The notes beneath the pieces were generated by a model. That model was given only the letters and a program-made list of their open reading frames with translations, did no database searches and was not told the origin of the DNA. Positions 27,191 through 37,073 of a stretch of DNA of 54,497 bases are shown here, piece by piece. The stretch comes from an uncultured Planctomycetaceae bacterium (GTDB lineage Bacteria > Planctomycetota > Planctomycetia > Pirellulales > Pirellulaceae). The DNA is taken from positions 1 through 54,497 of the forward strand of contig CALMEE010000018.1 in NCBI GenBank assembly GCA_937862885.1, given 5' to 3'. Positions within the stretch are counted from its first letter, which is position 1, and each line of letters begins with the position of its first letter. Both the position numbers and the translations under genes were made by a program.

Positions 27191-28027
27191 TTAGCCAATT
27201 CTGCGTTGTCGAGCGACTTCATAGCACACGATGGCAGCCGATGCCGACAGGTTCAGGCTGTCAGCTAAGCCTTGCATTGGAATTCGTATCGGCGTCACAT
27301 CGTCGACATTCCACTGTTCGTCCAACCCAGAGTTTTCATTGCCGAGCACGATAGCCACCGATCCTCGGCCGTCGATTTGATCGTAGTCGCGCCGTGCATT
27401 GACACAGGTTGTGTACGTGGAAACCTTGTGTTTTCGTAGCCACGCCAAAATCTCTTGTGTTGAAGCGCACACAACAGGAAAGCGAAATACGGAGCCCAGA
27501 CTTGCGCGAATACAAGTGTGGTGGTACGGGTCGCAAATTGGGTCGGCGAGCCACACCGCATCGAAGCCAGCTCCATCAGCTGATCGCATTACCGCGCCAA
27601 TGTTTCCCGGCTTTTCAGCACCTTGCAAAATGACTAGCGCCAGTTGCCGACGATCCAATTTTTGGTTGAAGCTTAAAGGAAGTTTGTCTAGACCACAGTT
27701 TGGCCGCTGAGCAATCGCGACCGCTCCATCGTGCCGATCACCGAAACTCAAGCGTTGGTAAAGTTCTGTATTGAGTTCGCTGAATCGTATTCTCTCGGCT
27801 TGGGTTTGATTTTGAACCCAGCCAATCAATTCATTGACGGCTTCATCATTATCTCCGCTACTGCGCCAAACGTAGATTTCGTACGTCCTCACCCCTGCGG
27901 AAATTGCCCGGCGAATTTCTGGGATACCAAAAATGATCATTCGTTCCTGCGATTTGCGTCCGCGGCTGGTTTTGAGGCGCAAAGCAGCTTTGAAACGGGG
28001 ATTGTTCGGACTAGTAATGAATTCCAT
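27191..28027 (-). CDS. SpoU/TrmH-family RNA methyltransferase
   Basis: 278 residues. This is a 2'-O-ribose methyltransferase of the SPOUT class, acting on rRNA or tRNA with AdoMet. A substrate-binding N-terminus (MEFITSPNNPRFKAALRLKTSRGR) precedes the three family motifs. Motif 1 is EKPGNIGAVMRSADGAGFD, motif 2 is VAIVLGNENSGLDEQW, and motif 3 is IRIPMQGLADSLNLSASAAIV, which together form the trefoil knot. Length fits the YsgA/TrmH group rather than TrmL. The exact nucleotide target cannot be told. The gene is monocistronic and convergent with the RND pump. Confidence 0.92.
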   Translation of the reverse strand: MEFITSPNNPRFKAALRLKTSRGRKSQERMIIFGIPEIRRAISAGVRTYEIYVWRSSGDNDEAVNELIGWVQNQTQAERIRFSELNTELYQRLSFGDRHDGAVAIAQRPNCGLDKLPLSFNQKLDRRQLALVILQGAEKPGNIGAVMRSADGAGFDAVWLADPICDPYHHTCIRASLGSVFRFPVVCASTQEILAWLRKHKVSTYTTCVNARRDYDQIDGRGSVAIVLGNENSGLDEQWNVDDVTPIRIPMQGLADSLNLSASAAIVCYEVARQRRIG

Positions 28028-28460
28028 AGTTTTTCTTAATCTTGAACTGATGACTGGCTATCGGCGCCGCAGGTGCGTTAATCCAATTGCAAGTATCGAA
28101 ATGCTGGCACGCCTGATTTTGACTGAGAATTTCGAGCTTGAATATGCCAAGTTTGCAATAAGAGATCTTTGAAAATACTCGGATTGTTGATATGAACCCC
28201 TCGGACAGATGTCCGTTGGTATCGAAATTTCGTGCGAGATATATTCTGGGGCGACATCCCGTCAGCGTTTACTTGGGAAATTCGCCCGTGTTTATGGAGT
28301 TTGAACTGGTTGATTGAAAACCACGTTTTCACGCGAATAAATGCGGTGAATGAGCCAGTGCATCGTAATTGTGAAACTTTTTCCAGGGATTCGCGCCGCA
28401 TTTACATTCCGTAGAATACTGAGCGGTGAAATTGCTTGCACTTAATTATTGGATGAGCAT
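28028..28460. other. Divergent intergenic region
   Basis: 433 bp between the methyltransferase and beta-helix genes, which point away from each other. Both promoters should be here. Overlapping frames on either strand show no family traits. Confidence 0.4.
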
Positions 28461-29438
28461 ATGAGAACGGATAGCGACTGTCCGAACAACTTTCGAATTG
28501 AACATTTCTCCAGGCGGCTCCTGCAAACCGTTTTGGCCATTTTTTCGTTTAGTTGTGGATGCTCGGCCGCCTGGCTTGCTCAGGCCGAAGATTATTTTGT
28601 GAATAACATGGTCGGCGACGATCGCAACACGGGCCGCGAGTCTGGTACAGACACGAGGGGCAATCTAAACGGACCGTTCAGAACAATCGGCCGGGCGCTG
28701 ATGGCTGCGAAAACTGGCGACCGCATTTTCATTGAAAAAACAGAAGAACCGTACCGGGAATCAATCTCGATCCAAGGCCCACAGCATAACGGTAGCGCCA
28801 TCAAGAAGTTGCACATCTACAGCAACGGTGCCATTATCGACGGGACGCGCCCGGCATTGGACCGCTGGGAATTGGTTGATGACGACTTGTATCGCTTTTT
28901 GCCGGAACGAAAGAGTCATCAGCAACTCTATCGCAACGGCCGCCCCATCCCGATTACCCGCTTGGCGCCGAATGCGACCATAAGCTCGCTCAAAAGAGGA
29001 CAATGGACGCTTGACAATGGCTACATCTACTTCAAAACCGACGGCCGCCATCCCGAAGCTTTTGGCTTATCTTATTGTTTCCACTCGGTTGGGATCACGT
29101 TGTATCAGGCGCATAATGTAGTGATCGAAGGTATCGTTGTTCAAGGTTTTGCCCTCGATGGAATCAATGCTCATGACAGTGTCTTTGATTCGATGATCCT
29201 AAGTTGTATTGTACGGGGTAATGGACGAAGTGGCGTTTCAATTGGCGGCGCCTCCCAGGTCGAGTTAATTGCGTGCCTTGTCGGCGACAATGCCGTGTCC
29301 CAATTGCGAACTGAGGGATTTTCGACCACTTGGGTGGAGAACTGTGAGTTTATCCAGTCCAAAGATTTTGGGACTCCGATCCAAAATTCAGGTGGCCAGA
29401 TTCTGGGCCCGCGCGAAGTGAGCCTGAATCGCCCCTAA
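28461..29438 (+). CDS. Exported right-handed beta-helix-like protein
   Basis: 325 residues from ATG 28461. A TTG four codons earlier is possible. A signal peptide (LLQTVLAIFSFSCGCSAAWLAQA) is followed by DYFVNNMVGDDRN..NGPFRTIGRAL, the usual start of planctomycete parallel beta-helix (NosD/pectate-lyase-like) proteins, with repeats such as NVVIEGIVVQGFALDGINAHDS and LSCIVRGNGRSGVSIGG. The fold suggests polysaccharide binding or lysis. No catalytic residues can be assigned. The C-terminus GGQILGPREVSLNRP is short for the family, which often continues further, so a truncated form is possible. Confidence 0.75.
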   Translation: MRTDSDCPNNFRIEHFSRRLLQTVLAIFSFSCGCSAAWLAQAEDYFVNNMVGDDRNTGRESGTDTRGNLNGPFRTIGRALMAAKTGDRIFIEKTEEPYRESISIQGPQHNGSAIKKLHIYSNGAIIDGTRPALDRWELVDDDLYRFLPERKSHQQLYRNGRPIPITRLAPNATISSLKRGQWTLDNGYIYFKTDGRHPEAFGLSYCFHSVGITLYQAHNVVIEGIVVQGFALDGINAHDSVFDSMILSCIVRGNGRSGVSIGGASQVELIACLVGDNAVSQLRTEGFSTTWVENCEFIQSKDFGTPIQNSGGQILGPREVSLNRP

Positions 29439-30186
29439 TTTGTCGAGACTGCATCGTGCCAGGGGGATTCCTTAGCCGTTGATTTTCGCAAACACGAATT
29501 GGCGTCGTGAACGAATTACATATTGTTTCTTCGCACCAGCGATTATCGGCCGTCGCGAAGATATGGAGGATGAATACCTCTTGTGCTGAGTACAAGTACG
29601 AAAAAAACGTACGATCGAGTAATTTGCCCAACATGGTAACTTGGCGTTCTGCGAGAAGTGCTCGATCTTCCGCGTTTTGTCACTTGCGGCGGCAACTCGA
29701 GCATTCTTTTGCGGGTCATTCTTTCGGATTGGTGTGCGATTTGGTGAGGTCGTGGACGTTGTATCCTCAGACCGGTGCATCAGTTCTGTGCCAGCAAATC
29801 CGTCGCCGAATTTTGCATTAAACCTCCGCGACAATAGCGGTTCTGCAGACTTGCATTTGCAGCATCCATACCATAAAGCCTTTAGCTGAAGCAGAACGCT
29901 GCCTTTGTGGACGTCACGCTTGCAGTTCTAGTAGATTACGCCACTCCAAAACCGGGGCATGGCAAATCCTTGCTATTGAACCGCCATTTTGTGATAGCGG
30001 TTTTTTTCCCAACGATCGCGTTACATTGTGCTTGCCCGCATCTGGGTAGCTTTCTATACTTCGCCGCATTTTTTCTAAAGTTTTTGGAAGGCGGTCTTGT
30101 CAACAAACGCGCATCTAAGCGAAATCGGTCAGCTGCGACAGAGTCGTTTCCGGTTCGCGTTGCGCGCTGATCGAAGGATTAGGATC
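29439..30186. other. Long non-coding region with an orphan terminator
   Basis: About 750 bp. Short frames on both strands (e.g. 29472-29834 minus, 29641-29889 plus) show no recognisable protein. A terminator-like hairpin at 29979-30007 has no clear gene before it, so a small RNA could end here. The LptD-like gene follows. Confidence 0.4.
29979..30007 (+). terminator. Terminator-like hairpin with seven T
   Basis: AACCGC (29979-29984) pairs with GCGGTT (29997-30002) around 12 bases, and T continues to 30007. A competing pair GCTAT/ATAGC overlaps it. It lies 540 bp after the beta-helix gene and 180 bp before the LptD-like gene. Confidence 0.5.
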
Positions 30187-33100
30187 ATGTTGACTTGCCT
30201 GATGATCGCCGCATGCTCAGTTTGTGCAAGCTCCGCACGTGGGCAAGTCTGGTCCGAGCGCACCTTGGACCCACCTCTCGAACTCATTCCGACAATCAAC
30301 CTCCCGCCCACATCGGATCAAAACGCCGTACATGTTTGGGCAGGCGAAATAGCTCGCTGGAAACACGGTGCTTATGAAGTTCTGTGTTGCGATCAAGGCG
30401 TTACAATTCAACAAGGAGAAAGGCAACTGACTTCGACCCGAGCGGTATTGTGGGTCGATCGAGAACCCGAACCGGGCTCGCTACAAAGCAAGATAATTGT
30501 CTACCTCGACGGCAATGTACGAATTCAGCAAATCAAAGCGGGATTCGAATCAATGCATATCGACCACGACCGAGCGCAAAGCGGCAGGCCAACTGAACCA
30601 AAGTTGGTGGGAAGCATCAATGATGATTCTTGGTTTGGCCGATTAGTTACGGCCTCCAATTTACACGTTGCGGGAGTGACGCAAGAGCTGGACGCTCCCA
30701 TTGAATCGAATGAGTTGTGGCAACGGGCGAGTCAGGCATGGGAACAGGCGCACCGTCAACTGGAATTCGAATCGAAGTACATCTGGCCCGCGCAGGCCTT
30801 GGACGAAAACCAAACCATGATGAACCAATCGATCTTGGTGTCACCGCAAACAGGCCAAGTGATGATTCAACCCGTCGTGCCACAGAGTCAACATCCAACA
30901 CTTGAACATTCGTCGGTGCCCTTCGACAATGCGTCCTATCAAAACACATTTTCAGACCAGTCCACGGTGCCCGGAGCACCAGCCCGGTCGCGGGAACCGC
31001 TCGTCAGTACGCGAGTGCGGATAACGCCTCGCCAATCGCTGGCGACCTCCGGTATTCGTGCACGTCCCAGCGGTGTCCCCGGCGAAACAATCGTCACGGC
31101 GACTGGCGGGGTCCGCGTGGTCATCGACAGCGATGAAATCAGGGAAATTGAAGGTTTTGGCCAGCCTCGAACTTCTCAAATTGTGATCGAGGCGGATAGT
31201 GTCGTCGCATGGACCAATCAACTTGGGGGCAACGGTCCAGCAAATGAGCCCCCGCGATGGGAAATCTATCTAGAGGGAAATGTTGAGTTCGTGATGGGTC
31301 AGCGCGTGATCTTTGCCGAACGAATGTTCTATGATGTGAATAGCCGGCTTGGAACAATTTTGGACATTGAAATGCTGACGCCGGTTGAAAATTACCAAGG
31401 TCTCGCGCGCTTAAAAGCTGACGTGGTCCAACAAAATGGCGAAAACAATTTGGTGGCGTATGGCGCTGCGATAACGAGCAGCCGTTTAGGAGTTCCCCGC
31501 TATTGGTTACAGTCTGGTCAGCTTGATTTGACGCGCGAAGAAGTTTTGGCCAGGAACGGAATGATCGGAACCGCGCAATTCGACCCTGCCAGCGGGCAGT
31601 TGTTGACTGAAGAGGAGTACTTTGTTGAGAGCAATAATAATCGCGTCTATGTGGGCGGAGTACCCGTTTTATATTGGCCGACGATCCGCACCAGTCTGAG
31701 CAACCCAAGCTACTATGTTGAAAGAATCCGACTGGGGAACGACCGCATCTATGGCAATCATGCCATTATCGGCCTGGATTTGTTTCAGATACTCGGCCTA
31801 CGGGAGCCCCGTAATACAAACTGGATCGGCGATATCGGCTACCTCGAAAACAGGGGGCCCGTATTTGGAACGGAGTTTGAATATCAATGGGGTCAATTTA
31901 TTGGAATTCCTGGCGATGTTCACGGTAGCCTGAAATCGTGGTTTGTCGACGATTCCGGGTTAGACAATTTAGGCCGTCAACGTCGCAATGTTCCTTTGGA
32001 AGAATCTTTCCGCGGTCGTGCGCTATGGCGACACCAACATCTTTTTTCTCCCGGATTTCGTCTTCAGGCTGAGGCCGGTTGGTTGTCAGATCGGAATTTT
32101 CTCGAACAATATTTCGAACGAGAATGGGATACCGACAAGGATTATGATACCGGCGTCCGTCTGATTAGAAATTTCGACAATCAGTCACTACAACTTAACG
32201 CCAACGTACGCATCAATGATTTCCTTACACAAACGAATTGGCTGCCGAGACTCGACCACCATATCATCGGCCAATCGGTTTTCGGATCGAACTTGGTCTG
32301 GCACGCGCACAGTCATATAGGCTACGGACAATTCCAAGCAGCCGATGCACCAAATAACCCGGTTGATTTGTTGCTTTATACACCGCTGGAGTGGGAGATC
32401 GCCGATGCAGCAGGCGTTCGCCTCGGGACGCGACAGGAATTGGACCTACCATTTCAATTGGGAGCGGTTCGTGTCACGCCCTACGTTCTTGGAGACATTA
32501 CTTATTGGCAAGAGGACTTGAACGGAAACGATTTGACGCGAACGTATGCCCAGACCGGAATACGCGCTACGTTACCTTTGTGGCGCGTCGACCCTACGGT
32601 TCATAGTGTGCTGTTTAATATGAACGGGCTGGCGCACAAAGCCTCGTTTGATACAGAAATCTTGGTTGCCGATGCCAATCGAGGATTTTTGGATTTGCCG
32701 TTATACGACCCATTAAACGACGATGCGCAAGAAGCGTTTCAACGTCGCTTTATCACGAGCCTATTTGGCGGGGCCTTACCACCTCAGTATGATGAACGTT
32801 TTTATGCGATTCGGTCTGCCTTACAGAGCAACGTCAGTTCACCCAGCTCCGAGATGGCAAATGACCTGGCGGTCGTCAAAATCGGCATGAAGAATCGATG
32901 GCAAACGAAACGGGGCTTGCCTGGCGAGGCCAGGATCATTGATCTTGTAAAATTCGATATTGGCGGATCGTATTTTCCTGATGCATCACGAGACAACTTT
33001 GGTGCCAATTTTGGCATGCTTAACTATGATTTCGCGTGGTACATCGGCGATCGATTGAGCTTGCTGTCGGACGGCTATTACGACTTGTTCGGCCAAGGTC

Positions 33101-33471
33101 TACGGACGACGAGTCTCGGAATGTTGGGTACTCGCCCGGGAATTGGCGACGTGTACGTGGGAGTACGGTCGATCGAGGGTCCGATCAGCAGTAACATTTT
33201 GACGACCACGCTCACTTATCGCATGAGCGACAAATGGGCTTTACGCGGTGCGTCGTCAGTGGACTTTTCGTCAACTGGAAATATTGGACAAAACATCAAT
33301 CTGATTCGCATCGGCGAATCGTTCTTATTGCGATTCGGCGTCAATGTGAACGCGAGTCGAGGCAACGTCGGATTTATTGTTGGACTTGAGCCTCGTTTTC
33401 TGCCTAGCGGGCGATTGGGCATGATTGGCCGTCAACGGATCCCTCCCGCCAGTTCAATGTACTTGGAATAG
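30187..33471 (+). CDS. LptD-like outer-membrane LPS assembly protein
   Basis: 1094 residues. ATG 30187 begins a signal peptide (MLTCLMIAACSVCASSARG). The open frame up to TTG 30097 would hide it. Two OstA/LptA-like jelly-roll stretches are visible: about 40-150 (VWAGEIARWKHGAYEVLCCDQGVTIQ), and about 285-440 (ATGGVRVVIDSDE..IYLEGNVEFVMGQRVIFAER). The C-terminal half is rich in alternating strands and aromatic turns (EFEYQWGQFIGIPGDVHGSLKSW), as in the 26-strand LptD barrel. LptD places lipopolysaccharide in the outer leaflet. No LptE, lptA or lptB lies nearby. The region between the two OstA parts (about 180-280) is Gln/Pro-rich and probably unstructured. Confidence 0.72.
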   Translation: MLTCLMIAACSVCASSARGQVWSERTLDPPLELIPTINLPPTSDQNAVHVWAGEIARWKHGAYEVLCCDQGVTIQQGERQLTSTRAVLWVDREPEPGSLQSKIIVYLDGNVRIQQIKAGFESMHIDHDRAQSGRPTEPKLVGSINDDSWFGRLVTASNLHVAGVTQELDAPIESNELWQRASQAWEQAHRQLEFESKYIWPAQALDENQTMMNQSILVSPQTGQVMIQPVVPQSQHPTLEHSSVPFDNASYQNTFSDQSTVPGAPARSREPLVSTRVRITPRQSLATSGIRARPSGVPGETIVTATGGVRVVIDSDEIREIEGFGQPRTSQIVIEADSVVAWTNQLGGNGPANEPPRWEIYLEGNVEFVMGQRVIFAERMFYDVNSRLGTILDIEMLTPVENYQGLARLKADVVQQNGENNLVAYGAAITSSRLGVPRYWLQSGQLDLTREEVLARNGMIGTAQFDPASGQLLTEEEYFVESNNNRVYVGGVPVLYWPTIRTSLSNPSYYVERIRLGNDRIYGNHAIIGLDLFQILGLREPRNTNWIGDIGYLENRGPVFGTEFEYQWGQFIGIPGDVHGSLKSWFVDDSGLDNLGRQRRNVPLEESFRGRALWRHQHLFSPGFRLQAEAGWLSDRNFLEQYFEREWDTDKDYDTGVRLIRNFDNQSLQLNANVRINDFLTQTNWLPRLDHHIIGQSVFGSNLVWHAHSHIGYGQFQAADAPNNPVDLLLYTPLEWEIADAAGVRLGTRQELDLPFQLGAVRVTPYVLGDITYWQEDLNGNDLTRTYAQTGIRATLPLWRVDPTVHSVLFNMNGLAHKASFDTEILVADANRGFLDLPLYDPLNDDAQEAFQRRFITSLFGGALPPQYDERFYAIRSALQSNVSSPSSEMANDLAVVKIGMKNRWQTKRGLPGEARIIDLVKFDIGGSYFPDASRDNFGANFGMLNYDFAWYIGDRLSLLSDGYYDLFGQGLRTTSLGMLGTRPGIGDVYVGVRSIEGPISSNILTTTLTYRMSDKWALRGASSVDFSSTGNIGQNINLIRIGESFLLRFGVNVNASRGNVGFIVGLEPRFLPSGRLGMIGRQRIPPASSMYLE

Positions 33472-33800
33472 CCCTTACACGATCGTGCACGCTCTTGGTC
33501 GAGAGCTGAACACAATTTCGAACAATTTGTGCGTTACTCGGTTGATTCGCATAGGACAAATGGAAAGAATCGTCTAATATTAATTGAATTCTATGCTGCC
33601 CCAGCGATTCCTTGAGAGAATTCGCTTCTCAATGCAGAGTTTGGCGCACCGAAGTGTCCGAAGTTGCGTTACCGCAAAAGTCATGAATAGTTCCTGTCTC
33701 GTGCGAACTCGCGTAGGCAATGCTGGTGGACAATTCCCGCATGGATTGACTGATCAAATGTGTTTCGCATCCAAAAACATACTTGAAATGTGATCGAGGA
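33472..33800. other. Intergenic region before sucA
   Basis: 329 bp without a recognised gene. GAGGA lies directly before the sucA ATG, too close for an ideal ribosome-binding site. Confidence 0.4.
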
Positions 33801-36611
33801 ATGAACGTCTTTAGCCAACAATACATCGACGAACTGTACGAGCAATTCTTGAAAAATCCTCAAAGTCTCAATGAGGATTGGCGCGCCTTTTTCACCAACA
33901 TGGAAAACAATGGTTCGTTGCAAAACGGAGCTGAGTTGTCGTCGACCCCGCACGTCCGTCGCAGCTCCGATGCTAGATATGACGATCATCGCGGTGGAAA
34001 ACTGGATGAAACGGCCGAGCGAGATGATCGCGTAGCGCAATTGCAGGACCGCGTCGATCAACTCATCCGCGGATTCCGAGTGCGTGGACATCTTGAGGCC
34101 AAAGTTGATCCATTGGGGATCCCGCGACCAACCAATCGTGAATTACATCCTGAGTCGTACGGACTCTTGCCGAGCGACATGAAAAAGAAGTTCTCTACAC
34201 GCACCATTTACGGTGAGAACTTTCGCCCATTAGAAGAAATTGTCGACCAGTTGAGGGCAACCTATTGCCGTTCCATAGGCGCTCAGTTTATGCACATTGA
34301 CGACCACATCGTGCGTGATTGGTTGCAAAAGCGCATGGAAGGAACAATGAACCGTATCGAATTGAGCCGAAAAGCGCAGATTCGAATTCTGACCCGTTTG
34401 ACTGACGCCGTGACTTTTGAGGAGTTCGTCCGACGCAAATTCATGGGGGCCAAGACCTTTTCATTGGAAGGAGCCGAAACCCTAATCCCGCTCTTGGATT
34501 TGGCTCTTGAGAAGGCTGGGGAACACGGCGCGGTTGAAGTTGTGCTTGGAATGGCGCACCGCGGGCGTCTCAATGTGTTGGCGAATTTGTTAGGCAAGCG
34601 AACAGAGAATATATTCTGGTCGTTCGATGATCCCGATCCCGACCAACATCGTGGATCTGGAGACGTGTTGTACCACTTAGGACACAGCACGGATTGGCGG
34701 ACCGCCGCTGGAAAACGGTTACATATTTCTCTGTGCTTCAATCCCAGCCATTTGGAATTTGTTAATCCGGTCGCCATGGGTCGATGCCGGGCGAAACAAG
34801 ACCGAGTGAATGACTCGGAGCACAGCAAGGTCATGAATATTCTGATACATGGTGACGCGGCCTTTGCTGGTGAAGGCATCGTGCAAGAGACATTGAATAT
34901 GAGTCAACTTGCCGGTTACAAAGTTGGTGGTACGTTGCATGTGATCGTCAATAACCAAATTGGTTTTACGACTGTCGCGGACGATTCTCGTTCGACAACT
35001 TATGCGACCGACGTGGCGAAAATGTTGCAGGTGCCGATTTTTCACGTAAATGGCGAAGACCCAGAAGCAGTGGCTCAGGTGGTCGACCTGTCGATGGAGT
35101 TTCGGCGTAAATTCAAGCGGGATGTGGTGATCGATATGTACTGCTATCGGCGTCTGGGCCACAATGAAAGCGACGAACCCCGCTTCACTCAGCCTATCAT
35201 GTACAAGACCATCGATAAGCGACCAACAATTCGCGACAGTTATTTGCAACACCTCCTCAAATTGGGTGAAGTGTCTCAAGAAGAAGCCGATCAAATCTTG
35301 GAATTGCGCAAATCCAAGCTTGAAGCGGACTACGCCGCTTCGACGGAGGAGACGTACAAGACCGATTACCAATCGGGTGGTGGCTATTGGGTCGACTATT
35401 TCGGCGGACCGGAACCACAAGATCCGGTCGACACGAACGTGCTCGCGGGCAAACTTTCGTACGCAATCCAAAAATCGGTTGAGCTTCCTGCGTCCTTCCA
35501 ACTGCACAAGAAATTGGAACGCGTTTTCCAGCTTCGCCAGGAAATGGCAGAAGGCAAACGAAATATCGATTGGGCAACTGCGGAATTGGCGGCGATGGCA
35601 ACCCTTGCGATGGAAGGCCATGCAGTGCGATTAAGTGGCCAAGATTGCGGTCGCGGAACCTTTAGCCAACGGCATGCCGTTCTGCATGATGTGGAAAGCG
35701 GACAAGTTTACACACCGCTAAAACATCTGAGCAATGACCAAGCTCCTGTTGAGATCATCAATAGCCCCTTATCGGAAACGGGCATCTTGGGCTTCGAATA
35801 TGGCTACAGCCTCGACCGCCCGGAATCCCTCGTGATGTGGGAAGCACAATTTGGAGATTTCTATAATGTTGCTCAAGTTATCGTGGACCAGTTCATTGCC
35901 AGCGCTGAGGACAAATGGAAACGGCTGAGTGGACTCGTAATGTTGCTGCCACACGGGTTTGAAGGGGGTGGACCGGAACATTGTAGCGCGCGACTCGAAC
36001 GGTTTTTGACGTTGTCCGCTGGGCACAATATGCAAGTCTGCTACCCATCGTCTGCATCCCAGTATTTCCATTTATTGCGTCGCCAGGTCAAACGTCATTG
36101 GCGTAAGCCATTGATTGTGATGACTCCAAAGAGCTTACTTCGCGAAGAACTCGTGGCATCGCCGATGAGCGAATTTGTCAGCGGGCGCTTTCATAGGGTA
36201 TTACCAGACCCTGTTGTCAAACAACGAAACAGTCCCGAAAAGATTTTATTGTGCACCGGGAAGATCGGCGTCGAGCTAATCAAAGAACGGCAGCGCCAAC
36301 AACGGGACGATATTGCCGTGGTGCGGATGGAGCAACTTTACCCTTTGCCAACTCGCGAATTAGAACAAGTGCTTTCCGCCTATCCGGAAGGCACACCGGT
36401 TGTGTGGGTTCAGGAAGAACCGCGAAATATGGGAGCATTTTACTTTATCAAAATCAATTTCGAAGATTGCATCGGCACCAATTATCCGATCGTAAAATAT
36501 CTCTATCGACCAGAGTCCGCCAGTCCATCTACGGGCTCCAAAAAGGCTCACCTGATTGAGCATAACGAATTGATCAGCGAAGCCTTTCAACCGATACGCG
36601 CCTCCGTTTGA
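33801..36611 (+). CDS. sucA: 2-oxoglutarate dehydrogenase E1 component
   Basis: 936 residues. This is the thiamine-diphosphate E1 of the 2-oxoglutarate dehydrogenase complex in the TCA cycle. The family start is present (FSQQYIDELYEQFLKNPQSLNEDWRAFF), as are GAVEVVLGMAHRGRLNVLANLL, HGDAAFAGEGIVQETLNMSQ and HVIVNNQIGFTT (ThDP and Mg binding). The second half contains LSGQDCGRGTFSQRHAVLHD and GFEYGYSLDRPESLVMWEAQFGDF. Length is normal. The start could also be TTG 33783, six codons earlier; ATG 33801 is preferred by family length. The usual E2 partner (sucB) is not next to it. The following gene is an unrelated membrane protein. Confidence 0.96.
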   Translation: MNVFSQQYIDELYEQFLKNPQSLNEDWRAFFTNMENNGSLQNGAELSSTPHVRRSSDARYDDHRGGKLDETAERDDRVAQLQDRVDQLIRGFRVRGHLEAKVDPLGIPRPTNRELHPESYGLLPSDMKKKFSTRTIYGENFRPLEEIVDQLRATYCRSIGAQFMHIDDHIVRDWLQKRMEGTMNRIELSRKAQIRILTRLTDAVTFEEFVRRKFMGAKTFSLEGAETLIPLLDLALEKAGEHGAVEVVLGMAHRGRLNVLANLLGKRTENIFWSFDDPDPDQHRGSGDVLYHLGHSTDWRTAAGKRLHISLCFNPSHLEFVNPVAMGRCRAKQDRVNDSEHSKVMNILIHGDAAFAGEGIVQETLNMSQLAGYKVGGTLHVIVNNQIGFTTVADDSRSTTYATDVAKMLQVPIFHVNGEDPEAVAQVVDLSMEFRRKFKRDVVIDMYCYRRLGHNESDEPRFTQPIMYKTIDKRPTIRDSYLQHLLKLGEVSQEEADQILELRKSKLEADYAASTEETYKTDYQSGGGYWVDYFGGPEPQDPVDTNVLAGKLSYAIQKSVELPASFQLHKKLERVFQLRQEMAEGKRNIDWATAELAAMATLAMEGHAVRLSGQDCGRGTFSQRHAVLHDVESGQVYTPLKHLSNDQAPVEIINSPLSETGILGFEYGYSLDRPESLVMWEAQFGDFYNVAQVIVDQFIASAEDKWKRLSGLVMLLPHGFEGGGPEHCSARLERFLTLSAGHNMQVCYPSSASQYFHLLRRQVKRHWRKPLIVMTPKSLLREELVASPMSEFVSGRFHRVLPDPVVKQRNSPEKILLCTGKIGVELIKERQRQQRDDIAVVRMEQLYPLPTRELEQVLSAYPEGTPVVWVQEEPRNMGAFYFIKINFEDCIGTNYPIVKYLYRPESASPSTGSKKAHLIEHNELISEAFQPIRASV

Positions 36612-37073
36612 GTTGGCCGCACGACGAATTCGGGATCAACATAAACGACGTAACTCGACATGGAATCTCGGTCGGTATACGCTATTTCCGTGTTGACTCC
36701 TCGAGTGAAGTTGACGGCCACCATTTCCCAAACTGTCGTCGCACATCAATTCTGATGCGGAAATTCGTTTTGTAAAAGCTAATTCCGCCAGCAGTCTCAC
36801 GCGTTCACTACTAACGTTAGCTCTGATTCAATTCTCTCTAACTAGGTGAGTGCGTTTGGCCCAATTCGTGGCATTGCCACGATCGAAATCAACGAATGCA
36901 TTGTTGATTACGCCGATAGGTTTTTGAACCCTTTCATGTTAAACTTATTACGCAACAAAGTTTTCTTGAGACAGTAGGCAGGATCTTATTCATTGCCACA
37001 AGTTTCACAGCCTTGCAATTCGTGCAATATCGAGACTTGTCGTAATTTCACCGCATCAAAACCTAGTTTCAGC
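36612..37073. other. Intergenic region with a small palindrome
   Basis: 462 bp, no gene recognised. CGTGGCATTGCCACG (36867-36881) is a 7-bp palindrome with a one-base centre, 193 bp before the next start, and could be an operator. Confidence 0.4.

Noticed and set aside
29472..29889. Open frames on both strands in the gap before the LptD-like gene
   Set aside because: They overlap each other antisense, have TTG-type or weak starts, and resemble nothing.
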